Assembly: GCF_002162355.1 (NCBI RefSeq)
Contig: NZ_CP021434.1
Coordinates: 3,712,001-3,776,000, forward strand
Reading direction: 5' to 3'
DNA: 64,000 bases
Source of the DNA: Tumebacillus avium
Lineage (GTDB): Bacteria > Bacillota > Bacilli > Tumebacillales > Tumebacillaceae
This document shows positions 10,436-21,006 of the stretch, in pieces. The notes under the pieces were generated by a model. The model was given only the letters and a program-made list of their open reading frames with translations. It was not told the origin of the DNA and did not search any database. Numbering within the stretch: the first letter of the stretch is position 1; each line of letters starts with the position of its first letter. The translations under genes were made by a program, and so were the position numbers.

Positions 10436-13400
10436 ATGCAAGAACTCTGGTATGACGACACGATGGAAGACATTGCGATGCCGCTGTCTTTTGCGCAGCA
10501 GCGTATGTGGCTGATCGATCAATTGGACCCGGGGTCGCCGCTCTATAACATGCCGATGGTGATGCGTCTGACCGGCAAGCTGAACGTTCAGGCGCTGGAA
10601 AAGAGCTATAACGAGATGATCTTCCGCCATGAATCGCTGCGCACCGTGTTTGCCCTGCAAGACGGCGAGCCGATGCAACTCATAAAAGAAGCCAACTATC
10701 GCCCGCTCAACATCCTGGACATTCAAGAGGCTGAGGATGTGGAAGCGGAGATTCAGGCGTTTGCCATACAAGAGCGCGCCCATTCGTTTGATTTGGAAAA
10801 AGGGCCGCTGTCCCGTCTGCTGTTGCTCAAGGCCGGTCCGGAGCATCATGTGCTGTTGCTGACCATGCATCACATCATTTCGGACGGCTGGTCGCAGGGG
10901 GTATTTATCCGGGAGATCGGCGCTCTGTATCAGGCGTTTGCCACAGGCCGCCCGTCGCCCTTGCCGGAGCTTTCGATTCAATATGCCGACTATGCCGTCT
11001 GGCAGCGCGATACGCTGCAAGGTGAACTGCTCGAAGAGAAACTTGCCTACTGGCGGCAAAAGCTGGGCGGGGAACGCAGCGTGCTCCAACTGCCGACCGA
11101 CCGTCCGCGTCCGGCGGTGCAGACGCATCGCGGGCATACGATCGATTTTGTTTTGCCGCATGGGATCAAGGAAAAGCTGACCGTCCTGGGCCGGCGCGAA
11201 GGCGCCACCGCCTATATGATCTATCTGGCCGCCTTCAAACTCCTGCTCAGCCGCTACAGCGGGCAACAGGATCTGCTGGTCGGCTCGCCGGTCGCCGGAC
11301 GCAACAATACACAGTTAGAGCCGTTGATCGGCTTTTTCATCAATACATTGGTCATGCGCACCGATTTGGCGGGCGACTTGACTTTCGCCGAGCTGCTGCG
11401 ACGGGTCAAGCAAACGACGCTGGAAGCGTTTGCCCATCAGGAAGTGCCGTTTGAAATGATCGTCGCCGACCTGCAGCCGGAGCGCAACTTGAGCCATTCG
11501 CCGTTGTTCCAAGTGATGTTCTCCTTGCAAAACGCGCCGGTGGGCAGCTTGGAAGTGGAAGGTATCACGTTTAAGCAGATCATCGTGGACGGCGGAACGG
11601 CCAAGTTTGATCTGCTCGTGAACATGCAGGAACTCCAAGACACACTTTATGCCACCTTTGAATATAACGCCGATCTGTTTGACGAAGCGACCATGCAGCG
11701 GATGAGCGGGCATTTCAGCCGGATCTTGAGCGAGATTGCGGAGCAGCCGGATCAGAAACTTGCTGACCTGCCGCTTTTGACTGAGGAAGAGCGTCATCTA
11801 CTGCTCGTGGAATGGAACCGCACCGAAACAGATCTTCCGGCCCTGCCCGTCCATGCGCTGTTTGAACGGCAGGCAGCGCAAACGCCAGAGAAAACGGCAG
11901 TCCGCTTTGGCAGCGAGACCGTGACCTACCGCGAACTAAACGAGCGTTCTAACCGCCTGGCGCGGCATCTTCAAAAAATCGGCATCGGCGCTGGACAACT
12001 GGTCGGGCTGGCGATTGAGCGTTCGACAGAATTGTATGTCGCCATGCTCGCCATCTTGAAGGCGGGCGGCGCATATGTTCCTTTTGACACCGCATATCCG
12101 GCGGAGCGACTGTCATACCTGCTGGAGGACACCGGCATCCAAGTGATGGTGACCACACAGCATTTGACCGGACAATTGCCGTCGCATGACGCACGCATGG
12201 TCTGCCTGGACGATTCGGAGACAAGCGAAGAGATCGCGCGGGAAAACGGGGATGATCTGCCCTTGGCGGTGACTCCGGACAGCGTGGCGTACGTGATGTA
12301 CACGTCCGGCACGACGGGCCAGCCCAAAGGCATTTTGGTGCCGCATCGCGGGATCGTGCGGCTCTGCTGCGGACCGACGGCGGCGCTTCCGTACACGGCG
12401 GACGATGTGGCCTTCCAGTACGCGCCGATCTCGTTTGACGCATCGACGGTGGAAATCTGGGGAGCGCTGCTCAGCGGTGCGACGCTGTATGTCTATCCGC
12501 CCGATCATGCATCTGTCGAAGAGATCGGGCACGCCGTGCAGGAGCAGGGCGTGACGGTGCTGTTTTTGACGGCCGGGCTGTTCCATCAGATGGTCGACAC
12601 CAACCTGAACGGTCTGCGCGGCCTGCGCCTGCTCGCGTCGGGCGGCGATGTCATCTCTGCGCCGCATGTGAAAAAAGTGGTGGAGCAGTTGGGCATCCCG
12701 GTTCGCAATCTGTACGGGCCGACCGAAGTCACCTCTGTCGCCACCGCGCACGAAGTGCAACGAGCGGCCGATGTTGGCACGAGTTTGCCGATTGGGCGTC
12801 CGATCGCCAATACGACCGTCTATGTGCTGGACAGCCGCCTGCAGCCGGTGCCGATCGGCGTGGCGGGCGAACTGCATGTCGGCGGCGCGGGTGTGGCGCT
12901 AGGGTATCTGCACCGCCCGGAGCTGACCGGAGCGAATTTTGTACCTAGCCCGTTCCGTGCGGGTGACCGCTTGTACAAGACGGGCGACCTCGTGCGCTGG
13001 CTGGCAGACGGCACGCTGGAATTTCTGGGCCGCATCGACAACCAGGTGAAAATCCGCGGGTTCCGCATCGAGCCGGGCGAAGTGGAAGCGGTGATCGAGC
13101 AGCATCCGGCGGTGATCCGTTCGGTCGTGATGGCAAGGGAAGACGCACCGGGACTGAAGCGCCTTGTCGCGTATCTGATCCTCGATCCGGCGGCAGACGT
13201 TGCTGCAGGCAGCATCCGCGCCTTTTTGCAGGACAAGCTGCCGGACTACATGGTGCCGAGCGCGTTTGTCTCGCTGGAGGAAATTCCGCTCAACGCCAAC
13301 CAAAAAGTCGACTACCGCGCCTTGCCCGCGCCGGAGGGCCGACTGGAGCAGGCGGGAGAGTATATCGCGCCGCGAAGTGATGCGGAAGAAAAACTGGCCG

Positions 13401-16400
13401 TGCTCTATGCCGAACTGCTCGGCGTGCAGCAGGTAGGCGCGAACGACCACTTCTTCGAGCTGGGCGGCCACTCGCTGCTCGGGGCGCGTCTCGTGTCCCG
13501 CATCCGCGAAGTGTTTGCGGCAGAGTTGCCGCTGCGGGCCTTGTTCGAGCATCCCACAGTCGCCGGGCTCGCCAAACTGCTGAGCGGCGACGACCCGAGC
13601 GTGACGGCCGTGCAACTGCCTCCGCTCGTCAAAGCGGTGCGCGGCGCGGTAATCCCGCTGTCCTACGCCCAGCAGCGCCTGTGGTTTCTCGACCAGTTGA
13701 CGCCGGGCAGCAACGCATACAACATGCCGGCCGCTTTGAAACTGCACGGGGCGCTGGATGTGGAAGCGGTTTGCCGCAGTTTCAATGAGATCGTGCACCG
13801 CCATGAGTCGCTGCGCACCACGTTCCACGAGGTGGAGGAGCAGGCGGTGCAAGTGATCGCGCCGCATGCCGAACTGAACGTGCGGTGGATCGACCTGAGC
13901 GCATCTGAACGTGCAGACCGTGAAGCGGAGCTGAAGCGCCTCGTGGGCGAGGATGCGTCCGCACCGTTCAACCTGCAGCAAGGGCCGCTCCTGCGGGCCA
14001 CGCTTGTGCGCTTGGACGCTGAGGAGCATGCGCTGCTCGTCAACATGCACCACATCATCTCCGACGGCTGGTCGATGAGCGTCTTGATCCAAGAGTTTGT
14101 TGCGCTGTACGGCGCGTTCTCACAACAACTGCCTTCTCCGCTCCACGAACTGCCCGTGCAGTTTGCCGACTATGCGATCTGGCAGCGCGGCTGGATGCAG
14201 GGCGAAGTGCTGAGCGAGCAGATGTCCTACTGGAAAACGAAACTCGGCGGCGACCTGCCCGTTCTGGAGCTGCCGACCGACCGTTCTGCAGAACTCAACC
14301 ATGGACAGAGCGCCAGCGAAGTCGTGATCCTCTCCGCCGCGATGACTCAACTTTTGAAAAAATTGAGCCGGGATGCAGGCGCGTCTCCCTTTATGACGCT
14401 GACAGCCGCCTTCCAGACGCTGCTTGCACGACTGACCGGGCAGGACGACATCATCGTCGGCACCCCGATCGCCGGGCGTGGCCTCGTCGAGACGGAAGGG
14501 CTGATCGGCCTGCTGTTGAACACGCTCGCCCTGCGCAGCGACTTTTCTGGTGAGCCAACATTCCGCGAGCTGCTCGACCGCGTGCGCGAAACGACTTTGG
14601 AAGCGTTTGCCCGCCAGGAAGTTCCGTTCGAGAAGATCGTCGAGGAAATTCAGCCCGACCGCAACTTGAATCGCAACCCGGTGTTTGACGTCATGGTCAA
14701 TTTTGTCAACACGCCAAGCAGCGAACTGAACTTGCCGGGACTGACCCTCTCCGGGCTGGACAGGGGAGAGGAGACGGCTTCCAAGTTCCTGATGACCTTG
14801 TATATCTCCGAGCAGGAGGAGCAGTTGCGCCTGAGCCTGGTCTACCAATCGGCGCTCTTCTCCCAAGAGCGGATGCAAGGCTTCATGGAGCAGTTCCACT
14901 CCCTGCTGGAGCAGGTGACCGCCAATGTGGACTGTGCGGTGAACGCGTACACGCTGCACACGGCAGCGTCCCGCGCCATTCTGCCCGACCCGGCCGCACC
15001 GATCTTGGAACCGCAGTATCCGTCTGTTCGTGAGCTGTTTGCAAATTGGGCAACACACGCGCCTGACCAGCCTGCCGTCATGCAAGGGGAGGAACGGTGG
15101 ACGTATCAGGAACTGCATGAACGCGCCGCCGACCTTTCCCGCCTGCTGGTGGCAAACGGGGCAAAGCGCGGCGATGCCGTGGCGATTGTTGGCATGCGCA
15201 GCTTCGGTTTTGTCGCTGCGATGCTCGGCGTGCTGAACAGCGGCTGCGTGCTGGTGCCAATCGACGCGCAACTCCCGCAGCATCGTCAGGCGGTGATGGT
15301 GGAGCAGTCGAAAGCGAAACATCTGCTCACCGTCAGCCGAACGTCGCTCGCAGCTGACTGGCCTGATTTTGACATCATATCCCTTGATCCTGACACGGGC
15401 CGCCTCGAAACAGCGGCTCCGGCCGATACTGTGCTGCCAGAACTGGCCGCGGACGACCCGGCCTACATTTTCTTCACATCGGGGACAACCGGCGTGCCAA
15501 AAGGCGTCTTGGGCACGCACAAAGGGCTCAATCACTTCCTCGCCTGGCAGCGCAGCACGTTTGACATCGGCCCGTCCGACCGCGTGGCGCAGCTGATCCA
15601 CCTGTCGTTTGATGCGGTGCTGCGCGACGTGTTCCTGCCGCTGACCAGCGGGGCCACGCTGTGCCTGCCCGACGTGACGGACGACCTCGGCGGTGACGTG
15701 ATCCTGCCGTGGCTGGAGCGCACCGGAGTGACCGTGCTGCACACCGTCCCGTCGGTCGCGCAGCTCTGGGCGGCCGACCACCCGGACGGCATCACCTTGC
15801 GCTCTTTGCGCCATCTGTTCCTCGCAGGCGAACCGTTGACCGACGTGCTGGTCAACCGGCTGCGCGGCGCATTCCCGGAGCACGGCGACATCATCAACCT
15901 GTACGGCCCGACGGAGACGACGATGGTCAAATGCTATTATGTCGTGCCGAAACAGCCTGTCGCTGGTATCCAACCGGCCGGTGTTGCCTTCCCGGACACA
16001 CAGGCGCTGGTGCTAAATACCGCCGGGCAACTCGCGGGCATCGGCGAGCAAGGCGAGATCGTCCTGCGCACACCGTTCCGCACGCTTGGCTATGTCAACG
16101 CGCCGGAAGAGAACAAACAATTTGTTCCCAACCCGTTCCGCCCGCAAGATCCGGCCGACAAGCTGTATTTCACCGGCGACAAAGGGCGCTACCGTCTGGA
16201 CGGCAGCTTGGAAATCCTCGGCCGCGTTGACGATCAGGTCAAAGTGCGCGGCGTGCGGGTCCACCTGCACGAACTGTCGGCCGTGCTCCTGCGCCACGAA
16301 GCGGTCGAAGCCTGCGCCGTCATCGACTGGAAAGACGCGAGCGGCCAGACGCAGCTCGCCGCCTACAGCGTATTACACGCGGGGCAGGACGCGACAGCAG

Positions 16401-16870
16401 AAGACCTGCGCGCCCATCTGGAGCGCCATCTCCCGGCAGCGATGGTGCCGGGCGTCTACCTGTTCCTCGATGCCCTGCCGCGCCTGGCGAACGGCAAAGT
16501 CAACCGCAAAGCCCTGCCCAAGCCGGAGCGGGTGCGCGGCAACGTTGACAACTATGTCGCGCCGCGCAATGAGACGGAAGCAACATTGGCCGCGATCTTC
16601 TGCGAAGTGCTCAAGCTGGACCAAGTTGGCGTGCACGACAACTTCTTCACCCTCGGCGGCCACTCGCTGATCGCCACGCAGATCGTCTCCCGCGTCCGCC
16701 ACAGCTTTGAAGTGGAACTGCCGCTGAGCTCCCTGTTCGAACGCCCGACCGTCGCGGGACTGGCGCTGGAAGTGGAGCAGCGCAAACTTGCGCCGCAGCC
16801 GGCCGCCGCTCTGCTCAGCGACGCGCCGATCCAGCGCTTGCAGCGCGGGACCAAGCGCACCAAGCGCTGA
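10436..16870 (+). CDS. NRPS-2: C-A-T-C-A-T
   Basis: Two-module nonribosomal peptide synthetase. ATG 10436 is preferred over the GTG at 10427 because GGAGG (10421-10425) lies ten bases before the ATG and only one before the GTG. Module 1: HHIISDGW (~10870), YTSGTTGQPKG (~12298), LGGHSL (~13460), pocket residues by eye DAVFAGLSV (no assignment). Module 2: HHIISDGW (~14050), FTSGTTGVPKG (~15474), LGGHSL (~16650), pocket DARHFALMV. Module 2 is very close to the first module of NRPS-1 and shares its unusual A domain (HLSFDAVLRDVF, VKVRGVRV). There is no TE. The C-terminus is a basic tail (GTKRTKR), like those of NRPS-4 and NRPS-5, possibly a docking element. The N-terminus differs from NRPS-3/4/5, having only about 18 acidic residues before the C domain. 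Confidence 0.97.
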   Translation: MQELWYDDTMEDIAMPLSFAQQRMWLIDQLDPGSPLYNMPMVMRLTGKLNVQALEKSYNEMIFRHESLRTVFALQDGEPMQLIKEANYRPLNILDIQEAEDVEAEIQAFAIQERAHSFDLEKGPLSRLLLLKAGPEHHVLLLTMHHIISDGWSQGVFIREIGALYQAFATGRPSPLPELSIQYADYAVWQRDTLQGELLEEKLAYWRQKLGGERSVLQLPTDRPRPAVQTHRGHTIDFVLPHGIKEKLTVLGRREGATAYMIYLAAFKLLLSRYSGQQDLLVGSPVAGRNNTQLEPLIGFFINTLVMRTDLAGDLTFAELLRRVKQTTLEAFAHQEVPFEMIVADLQPERNLSHSPLFQVMFSLQNAPVGSLEVEGITFKQIIVDGGTAKFDLLVNMQELQDTLYATFEYNADLFDEATMQRMSGHFSRILSEIAEQPDQKLADLPLLTEEERHLLLVEWNRTETDLPALPVHALFERQAAQTPEKTAVRFGSETVTYRELNERSNRLARHLQKIGIGAGQLVGLAIERSTELYVAMLAILKAGGAYVPFDTAYPAERLSYLLEDTGIQVMVTTQHLTGQLPSHDARMVCLDDSETSEEIARENGDDLPLAVTPDSVAYVMYTSGTTGQPKGILVPHRGIVRLCCGPTAALPYTADDVAFQYAPISFDASTVEIWGALLSGATLYVYPPDHASVEEIGHAVQEQGVTVLFLTAGLFHQMVDTNLNGLRGLRLLASGGDVISAPHVKKVVEQLGIPVRNLYGPTEVTSVATAHEVQRAADVGTSLPIGRPIANTTVYVLDSRLQPVPIGVAGELHVGGAGVALGYLHRPELTGANFVPSPFRAGDRLYKTGDLVRWLADGTLEFLGRIDNQVKIRGFRIEPGEVEAVIEQHPAVIRSVVMAREDAPGLKRLVAYLILDPAADVAAGSIRAFLQDKLPDYMVPSAFVSLEEIPLNANQKVDYRALPAPEGRLEQAGEYIAPRSDAEEKLAVLYAELLGVQQVGANDHFFELGGHSLLGARLVSRIREVFAAELPLRALFEHPTVAGLAKLLSGDDPSVTAVQLPPLVKAVRGAVIPLSYAQQRLWFLDQLTPGSNAYNMPAALKLHGALDVEAVCRSFNEIVHRHESLRTTFHEVEEQAVQVIAPHAELNVRWIDLSASERADREAELKRLVGEDASAPFNLQQGPLLRATLVRLDAEEHALLVNMHHIISDGWSMSVLIQEFVALYGAFSQQLPSPLHELPVQFADYAIWQRGWMQGEVLSEQMSYWKTKLGGDLPVLELPTDRSAELNHGQSASEVVILSAAMTQLLKKLSRDAGASPFMTLTAAFQTLLARLTGQDDIIVGTPIAGRGLVETEGLIGLLLNTLALRSDFSGEPTFRELLDRVRETTLEAFARQEVPFEKIVEEIQPDRNLNRNPVFDVMVNFVNTPSSELNLPGLTLSGLDRGEETASKFLMTLYISEQEEQLRLSLVYQSALFSQERMQGFMEQFHSLLEQVTANVDCAVNAYTLHTAASRAILPDPAAPILEPQYPSVRELFANWATHAPDQPAVMQGEERWTYQELHERAADLSRLLVANGAKRGDAVAIVGMRSFGFVAAMLGVLNSGCVLVPIDAQLPQHRQAVMVEQSKAKHLLTVSRTSLAADWPDFDIISLDPDTGRLETAAPADTVLPELAADDPAYIFFTSGTTGVPKGVLGTHKGLNHFLAWQRSTFDIGPSDRVAQLIHLSFDAVLRDVFLPLTSGATLCLPDVTDDLGGDVILPWLERTGVTVLHTVPSVAQLWAADHPDGITLRSLRHLFLAGEPLTDVLVNRLRGAFPEHGDIINLYGPTETTMVKCYYVVPKQPVAGIQPAGVAFPDTQALVLNTAGQLAGIGEQGEIVLRTPFRTLGYVNAPEENKQFVPNPFRPQDPADKLYFTGDKGRYRLDGSLEILGRVDDQVKVRGVRVHLHELSAVLLRHEAVEACAVIDWKDASGQTQLAAYSVLHAGQDATAEDLRAHLERHLPAAMVPGVYLFLDALPRLANGKVNRKALPKPERVRGNVDNYVAPRNETEATLAAIFCEVLKLDQVGVHDNFFTLGGHSLIATQIVSRVRHSFEVELPLSSLFERPTVAGLALEVEQRKLAPQPAAALLSDAPIQRLQRGTKRTKR

Positions 16871-16947
16871 CCGGTCTGACATCACAACCACAACCCCCTT
16901 GCTCCCCCTGCAAGGGGTTCCTTCATCCTAAAGAGGTAGGTGACATC

Positions 16948-19900
16948 ATGGATCGCAAAACAGACCTGCTGCAACGACGCTCCAACCTGTCTGCCGACAA
17001 GCGGGCCTTGCTCGAAAAACGTCTGCGCGGCGAAGTCAAAACTGCCAACACCGGCATCGCCAAGCGCGAGCCGGCCGAAACGGCCGCGCTGTCTTTTGCC
17101 CAGGCCCGTCTGTGGTTCCTCGACCGCCTGCAGCCCGGCAATCCTGTCTACAACGTGCCGTCGATTATCAAGATGCGCGGCAAGCTGCGGATGGATGTGC
17201 TGACGCGGAGCTTGCAGGCGATTATCTCCCGCCACGAAGCGCTCCGCACCACGTTCCGCTCCCAAGGCGGCGTGCCGTATCAAGCGGTCGCCGGAGAGTT
17301 GACGCTGACGATCCCGGTGCTCGACATCGCGGAAGCAGACTGGCGCCGCTATGCCCGTGAAGAGGCCAGCAAGCCTTTCGATTTGGAAAAAGGGCCTTTG
17401 CTGCGAGCGACCTTGCTGCGCTTTGCCGAAGACGATCATATTCTGCTGCTCACCTTGCACCACATCGTCGCCGACGGGTGGTCGCTTGGCATCCTCCTGC
17501 AGGAGATGACGGTGCTGTACGACGCCTTTTACCATGGCAAAGCTTCACCGCTTCCCGAGCTCCCGATTCAATATGCGGACTATGCTAAATGGCAGGGGGA
17601 GCAAGGGGAACTGCTGAAGGGACAGCTCGAGTATTGGAAAACTCAGCTCGGCGACAACCCGCCCGCTCTGCAGCTGACCACCGACCATCCGCGCCCGCCC
17701 AAGCAGTCCGCGCGCGGCGCGCAAAAAAAGCTCCCGCTGCCGGACGATCTCACCGCGCGGCTGAAGGAGCTGTGTGAAGCGGAAGGCGTGACCTTGTTCA
17801 TGCTGCTCTTGACGGCGTATCACGTGCTGTTGCATCGTTACACGGCACAAGAGGATCTCTCCGTCGGCACGCCGATCGCAGGCCGGAGCAGGGGCGAGAT
17901 GGAAGGGTTGATCGGGCTGTTCATCAACTCGTTGTCCCTTCGCGTGCGCGTGGGGGGCGGGCAGACCTTCCGCGAGGTGCTGCAGCAGGTGCGCCAAGTG
18001 TCTCTCGACGCCTTTGCGAACCAGGACGTCCCCTTTGAAAAAGTGGTCGAAGAGCTGCAAGTCGAGCGCAGCCTGAGCCAGACGCCGCTCTTCCAAGCGT
18101 TCTTCCGCTATCTGCCCGAGCTGTACACGGAGATGCACCTGCCGGAGCTGACCTGGCTCCCGGTGCCGGTGGAAGTGGAGACGGCGATGTTCGACCTCTC
18201 GCTCACCGTTGGCGACACCAACGGCAGCCTGACCTGTGCACTCGATTACAGCCCCGACCTGTTCGAAGGGGAGACCGTGGAGCGCATGCTGACCCACTAC
18301 CGCGAGCTATTGAACAGCGTCGTCAGCAGCCCGCAGCAGCCGGTGAGCCAACTCAACCTCATCCCCGCCGCCGAGCGACAGACGCTTAGCGTCCTTGGCC
18401 GGGGAAGCGAGGAAGGCCACCAAGACGACGCCTGCGTACACCAGCTATTTGAAGCCCAAGCAGCCCAAACGCCTGATGCCCAAGCGGTTCTCATGGGCGA
18501 GCAAAGCCTTACCTATGCAGAACTCAGCGACCAGGCTCACGCACTGGCTCTCCGTCTCCAAGCCCAAGGCATCGGCCCCGGAGCCCTCGTCGGCATCCGC
18601 CTTGATCGTTCGCCTGAGCTCATTATCAGTATTCTCGGTGTTCTGAAGGCAGGTGCAGGCTACGTCCCAATCGACCCCACCCACCCGCAAGAACGCCAAG
18701 ATTTCATCCTACAAGATGCAAAAGTATCTGCGCTAATCACAAAGTCAGACGCAATTGCATGTTCATCTGAACAAAACGCAAAAGTAACTGCACAGATCAC
18801 CGAAGCAAACTCTATCGCATGTACAACTGAAACCATTCAGATATTCGATACTTCGTTTACGACTCAACAAAACGCCGACAGGCTCGAACTTCCCGCCGTC
18901 AGGCCCAACAACACCATCTACGTCCTCTACACCTCCGGCACAACCGGGCAGCCCAAAGGCGTTGTCATGCCGCACCGCGCGATCAGCAATCTGATCCGCT
19001 GGCAGCTCCAAGATGCCTCCTTCACGGCAGGGCAGCGGACGCTCCAGTACGCGACCGTCACCTTCGACGTCTCCGTGCAGGAGATCTTCTCCACGCTCTG
19101 CTCCGGCGGCACGCTTGTTCTGATCGACGAAGCGGTGCGCAAAGACCCGATGCGGATGATCCCGTACCTGTCCGAGCAGCGCGTCGAACGCCTTTTCCTG
19201 CCCTACGTCGCGTTCCAGCAGCTCGCTGAAGCGGCAGAAGCCCTGCCCGACACCGGGCTGCACCTGCAGGAAATCTACACCGCAGGCGACCAGCTCCAGC
19301 TCACCGCCCCGATCCGCAGTCTGCTGGAGCGCCTGCCCGACTGCACGCTCTACAACCACTACGGCCCCACCGAGTCCCACGTGGTGACGTCTTTCCGTCT
19401 GCCCGCGCAGACACAAGACACCCTGCCGCCGATCGGACGCCCGGTCACAGGCGCGGAAGTCCGCATTTTGGACGGCCAACACCAACTTGCTCCGCTCGGC
19501 GTGCCCGGCGAGCTGTGCATCGGCGGCGTCTGCCTGTCCGACGGGTATCTCAACCGCCCCGACCTGACCGCTGAGCGCTTCATACAGCACGAAGGGGAGC
19601 TCTTTTACAAAACGGGCGACCGCGCCCGCTGGCTGCCAGACGGCAACTTGGAGTACCTCGGTCGCCTGGATCACCAAGTCAAAATCCGCGGCTACCGCAT
19701 CGAGCCGGGCGAGATCGAAAGCATGCTCCGCCAGCACCCGAACGTGCTCGAAGCGGCCGTCGTCCCGCATGAACTCACGCCGGGCGACAAACGACTCGTC
19801 GCCTACGTCGTCGCCCGCCAACAGCCTGCGCCGACCGCAAGTGAACTGCGCGCTTTCCTGCACGACCAGTTGCCGGAATACATGATCCCGTCGCTGTTCC

Positions 19901-20991
19901 TGCATCTTGACGCGATGCCGCTCAACGCCAACCGCAAACTCGACCGCCGCGCGCTTCCGTCGCCTGCGGGCATCCGTCTGGAAACGGATCAGACCCGCGT
20001 TGCCCCGCGCAGCGACCTCGAACGCGAACTCGTCGCGATCTGGGAAGAACTGCTCGGCGTCACCGGCATCGGTGTCACCGACAACTTTTTCAGCCTCGGC
20101 GGACACTCGCTGCTCGCCGTGCGCCTGATGACGCAGATCACCGCCCGTTTCCGCCAATCGCTTCCGCTCGCCGCCCTGTTCGAAGGCGGCACCGTCGAGC
20201 ACCTTGCGGACCTGCTGCGCCAAGAGCGCGTCAAACGCTGGTCGCCGCTGGTCAACATCCAGCCGCACGGCTCCCGGACACCCTTTTTCTGCATCCATGC
20301 GGTGGGCGGCACGGTGTTCAGCTATTCTGAGCTGGCCCAGGCGCTTGGCCCCGACCAGCCCTTCTACGGCCTGCAAGCCTGCGGTCTGGAGCCGGAAGAA
20401 GAGCCTTTCACCAGCATCGAAGAGCTGGCCGCCGCCTACCTGACCGCGATCCGTTCCATCCAGCCCCACGGCCCGTACAAAATCGGAGCCTGGTCGCTCG
20501 GCGGCACCATCGCCTACGAACTGGCCCAGCAGCTTCGGCAGCAAGGCGAGCAGATCGAACGCCTCGCGCTCTTCGATTCGCTGGCCCCCGTGCCGGCGTA
20601 CCAACTGCAAGCGGACAGCCTGACCCTGCTCGCGCTGTTCGCCCGCGATCTGCTTGGCGGACGAGACCCGGAAGTGCCATCCGCCGCGATCGAAAGCGAA
20701 GAGGCAGCGCTCCAATTCCTGCAGCGCCAACTGCCGTTCCCGATCGAGCTCGAAAACTTGCGCCGTCTCTGGTCGGTCTTCAAAACCAACATTGAAGCCT
20801 ACACTCAATACCAGCCTGCTCCCTACGCAGGTGACCTGCTGCTCTACCGTTCCAACGCGGCAGGCGATCCCGCCCATGGCTGGCAGGAACTGATCACAGG
20901 GGAGTTGCAAATCCAACATCTAGCGGCCGACCACTACGGTCTGCTGCAGCCGCCGCATGTGAAAACACTTGCGGACCAGCTTGCCAAGTAA
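16948..20991 (+). CDS. NRPS-3: C-A-T-TE, Pro-like A domain
   Basis: One-module NRPS with a releasing thioesterase. ATG 16948 follows a GAGGTAGG-type ribosome site. A short N-terminal linker (ADKRALLEKRLRG) precedes the C domain with HHIVADGW (~17459). The A domain has YTSGTTGQPKG (~18929) and pocket residues DVQFYAHVV, close to known proline codes (DVQ-IAHVV type), so Pro is the best guess. T domain LGGHSL ~20095. The TE has GAWSLGG (~20485), so the first elbow residue is Ala rather than Gly. The catalytic Ser and a late His (ADHYGLLQ) are present. A 60-bp tandem duplication lies between motifs A2 and A3. The gene ends 15 bp before NRPS-4. It is the only TE-bearing gene of the operon although two NRPS genes follow it, so it probably acts last in a non-colinear line. 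Confidence 0.97.
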   Translation: MDRKTDLLQRRSNLSADKRALLEKRLRGEVKTANTGIAKREPAETAALSFAQARLWFLDRLQPGNPVYNVPSIIKMRGKLRMDVLTRSLQAIISRHEALRTTFRSQGGVPYQAVAGELTLTIPVLDIAEADWRRYAREEASKPFDLEKGPLLRATLLRFAEDDHILLLTLHHIVADGWSLGILLQEMTVLYDAFYHGKASPLPELPIQYADYAKWQGEQGELLKGQLEYWKTQLGDNPPALQLTTDHPRPPKQSARGAQKKLPLPDDLTARLKELCEAEGVTLFMLLLTAYHVLLHRYTAQEDLSVGTPIAGRSRGEMEGLIGLFINSLSLRVRVGGGQTFREVLQQVRQVSLDAFANQDVPFEKVVEELQVERSLSQTPLFQAFFRYLPELYTEMHLPELTWLPVPVEVETAMFDLSLTVGDTNGSLTCALDYSPDLFEGETVERMLTHYRELLNSVVSSPQQPVSQLNLIPAAERQTLSVLGRGSEEGHQDDACVHQLFEAQAAQTPDAQAVLMGEQSLTYAELSDQAHALALRLQAQGIGPGALVGIRLDRSPELIISILGVLKAGAGYVPIDPTHPQERQDFILQDAKVSALITKSDAIACSSEQNAKVTAQITEANSIACTTETIQIFDTSFTTQQNADRLELPAVRPNNTIYVLYTSGTTGQPKGVVMPHRAISNLIRWQLQDASFTAGQRTLQYATVTFDVSVQEIFSTLCSGGTLVLIDEAVRKDPMRMIPYLSEQRVERLFLPYVAFQQLAEAAEALPDTGLHLQEIYTAGDQLQLTAPIRSLLERLPDCTLYNHYGPTESHVVTSFRLPAQTQDTLPPIGRPVTGAEVRILDGQHQLAPLGVPGELCIGGVCLSDGYLNRPDLTAERFIQHEGELFYKTGDRARWLPDGNLEYLGRLDHQVKIRGYRIEPGEIESMLRQHPNVLEAAVVPHELTPGDKRLVAYVVARQQPAPTASELRAFLHDQLPEYMIPSLFLHLDAMPLNANRKLDRRALPSPAGIRLETDQTRVAPRSDLERELVAIWEELLGVTGIGVTDNFFSLGGHSLLAVRLMTQITARFRQSLPLAALFEGGTVEHLADLLRQERVKRWSPLVNIQPHGSRTPFFCIHAVGGTVFSYSELAQALGPDQPFYGLQACGLEPEEEPFTSIEELAAAYLTAIRSIQPHGPYKIGAWSLGGTIAYELAQQLRQQGEQIERLALFDSLAPVPAYQLQADSLTLLALFARDLLGGRDPEVPSAAIESEEAALQFLQRQLPFPIELENLRRLWSVFKTNIEAYTQYQPAPYAGDLLLYRSNAAGDPAHGWQELITGELQIQHLAADHYGLLQPPHVKTLADQLAK
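18718..18837 (+). repeat. Two diverged 60-bp tandem units inside NRPS-3 A domain
   Basis: Units 18718-18777 and 18778-18837 both begin GCAAAAGTA and have exactly the same period. They encode AKVSALITKSDAIACSSEQN and AKVTAQITEANSIACTTETI, ten identities in twenty. The stretch is visibly AT-richer than the flanking A-domain sequence and falls in the variable region before the YTSGTTG motif. Confidence 0.8.
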
Positions 20992-21006
20992 AAGGAGACC
21001 CCCCGC

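Noticed and set aside
16871..16947. Terminator between NRPS-2 and NRPS-3
   Set aside because: The stem CCCCTTGC / GCAAGGGG is present but has no T-run, and the next gene follows closely with a ribosome site only, so an operon is more likely.
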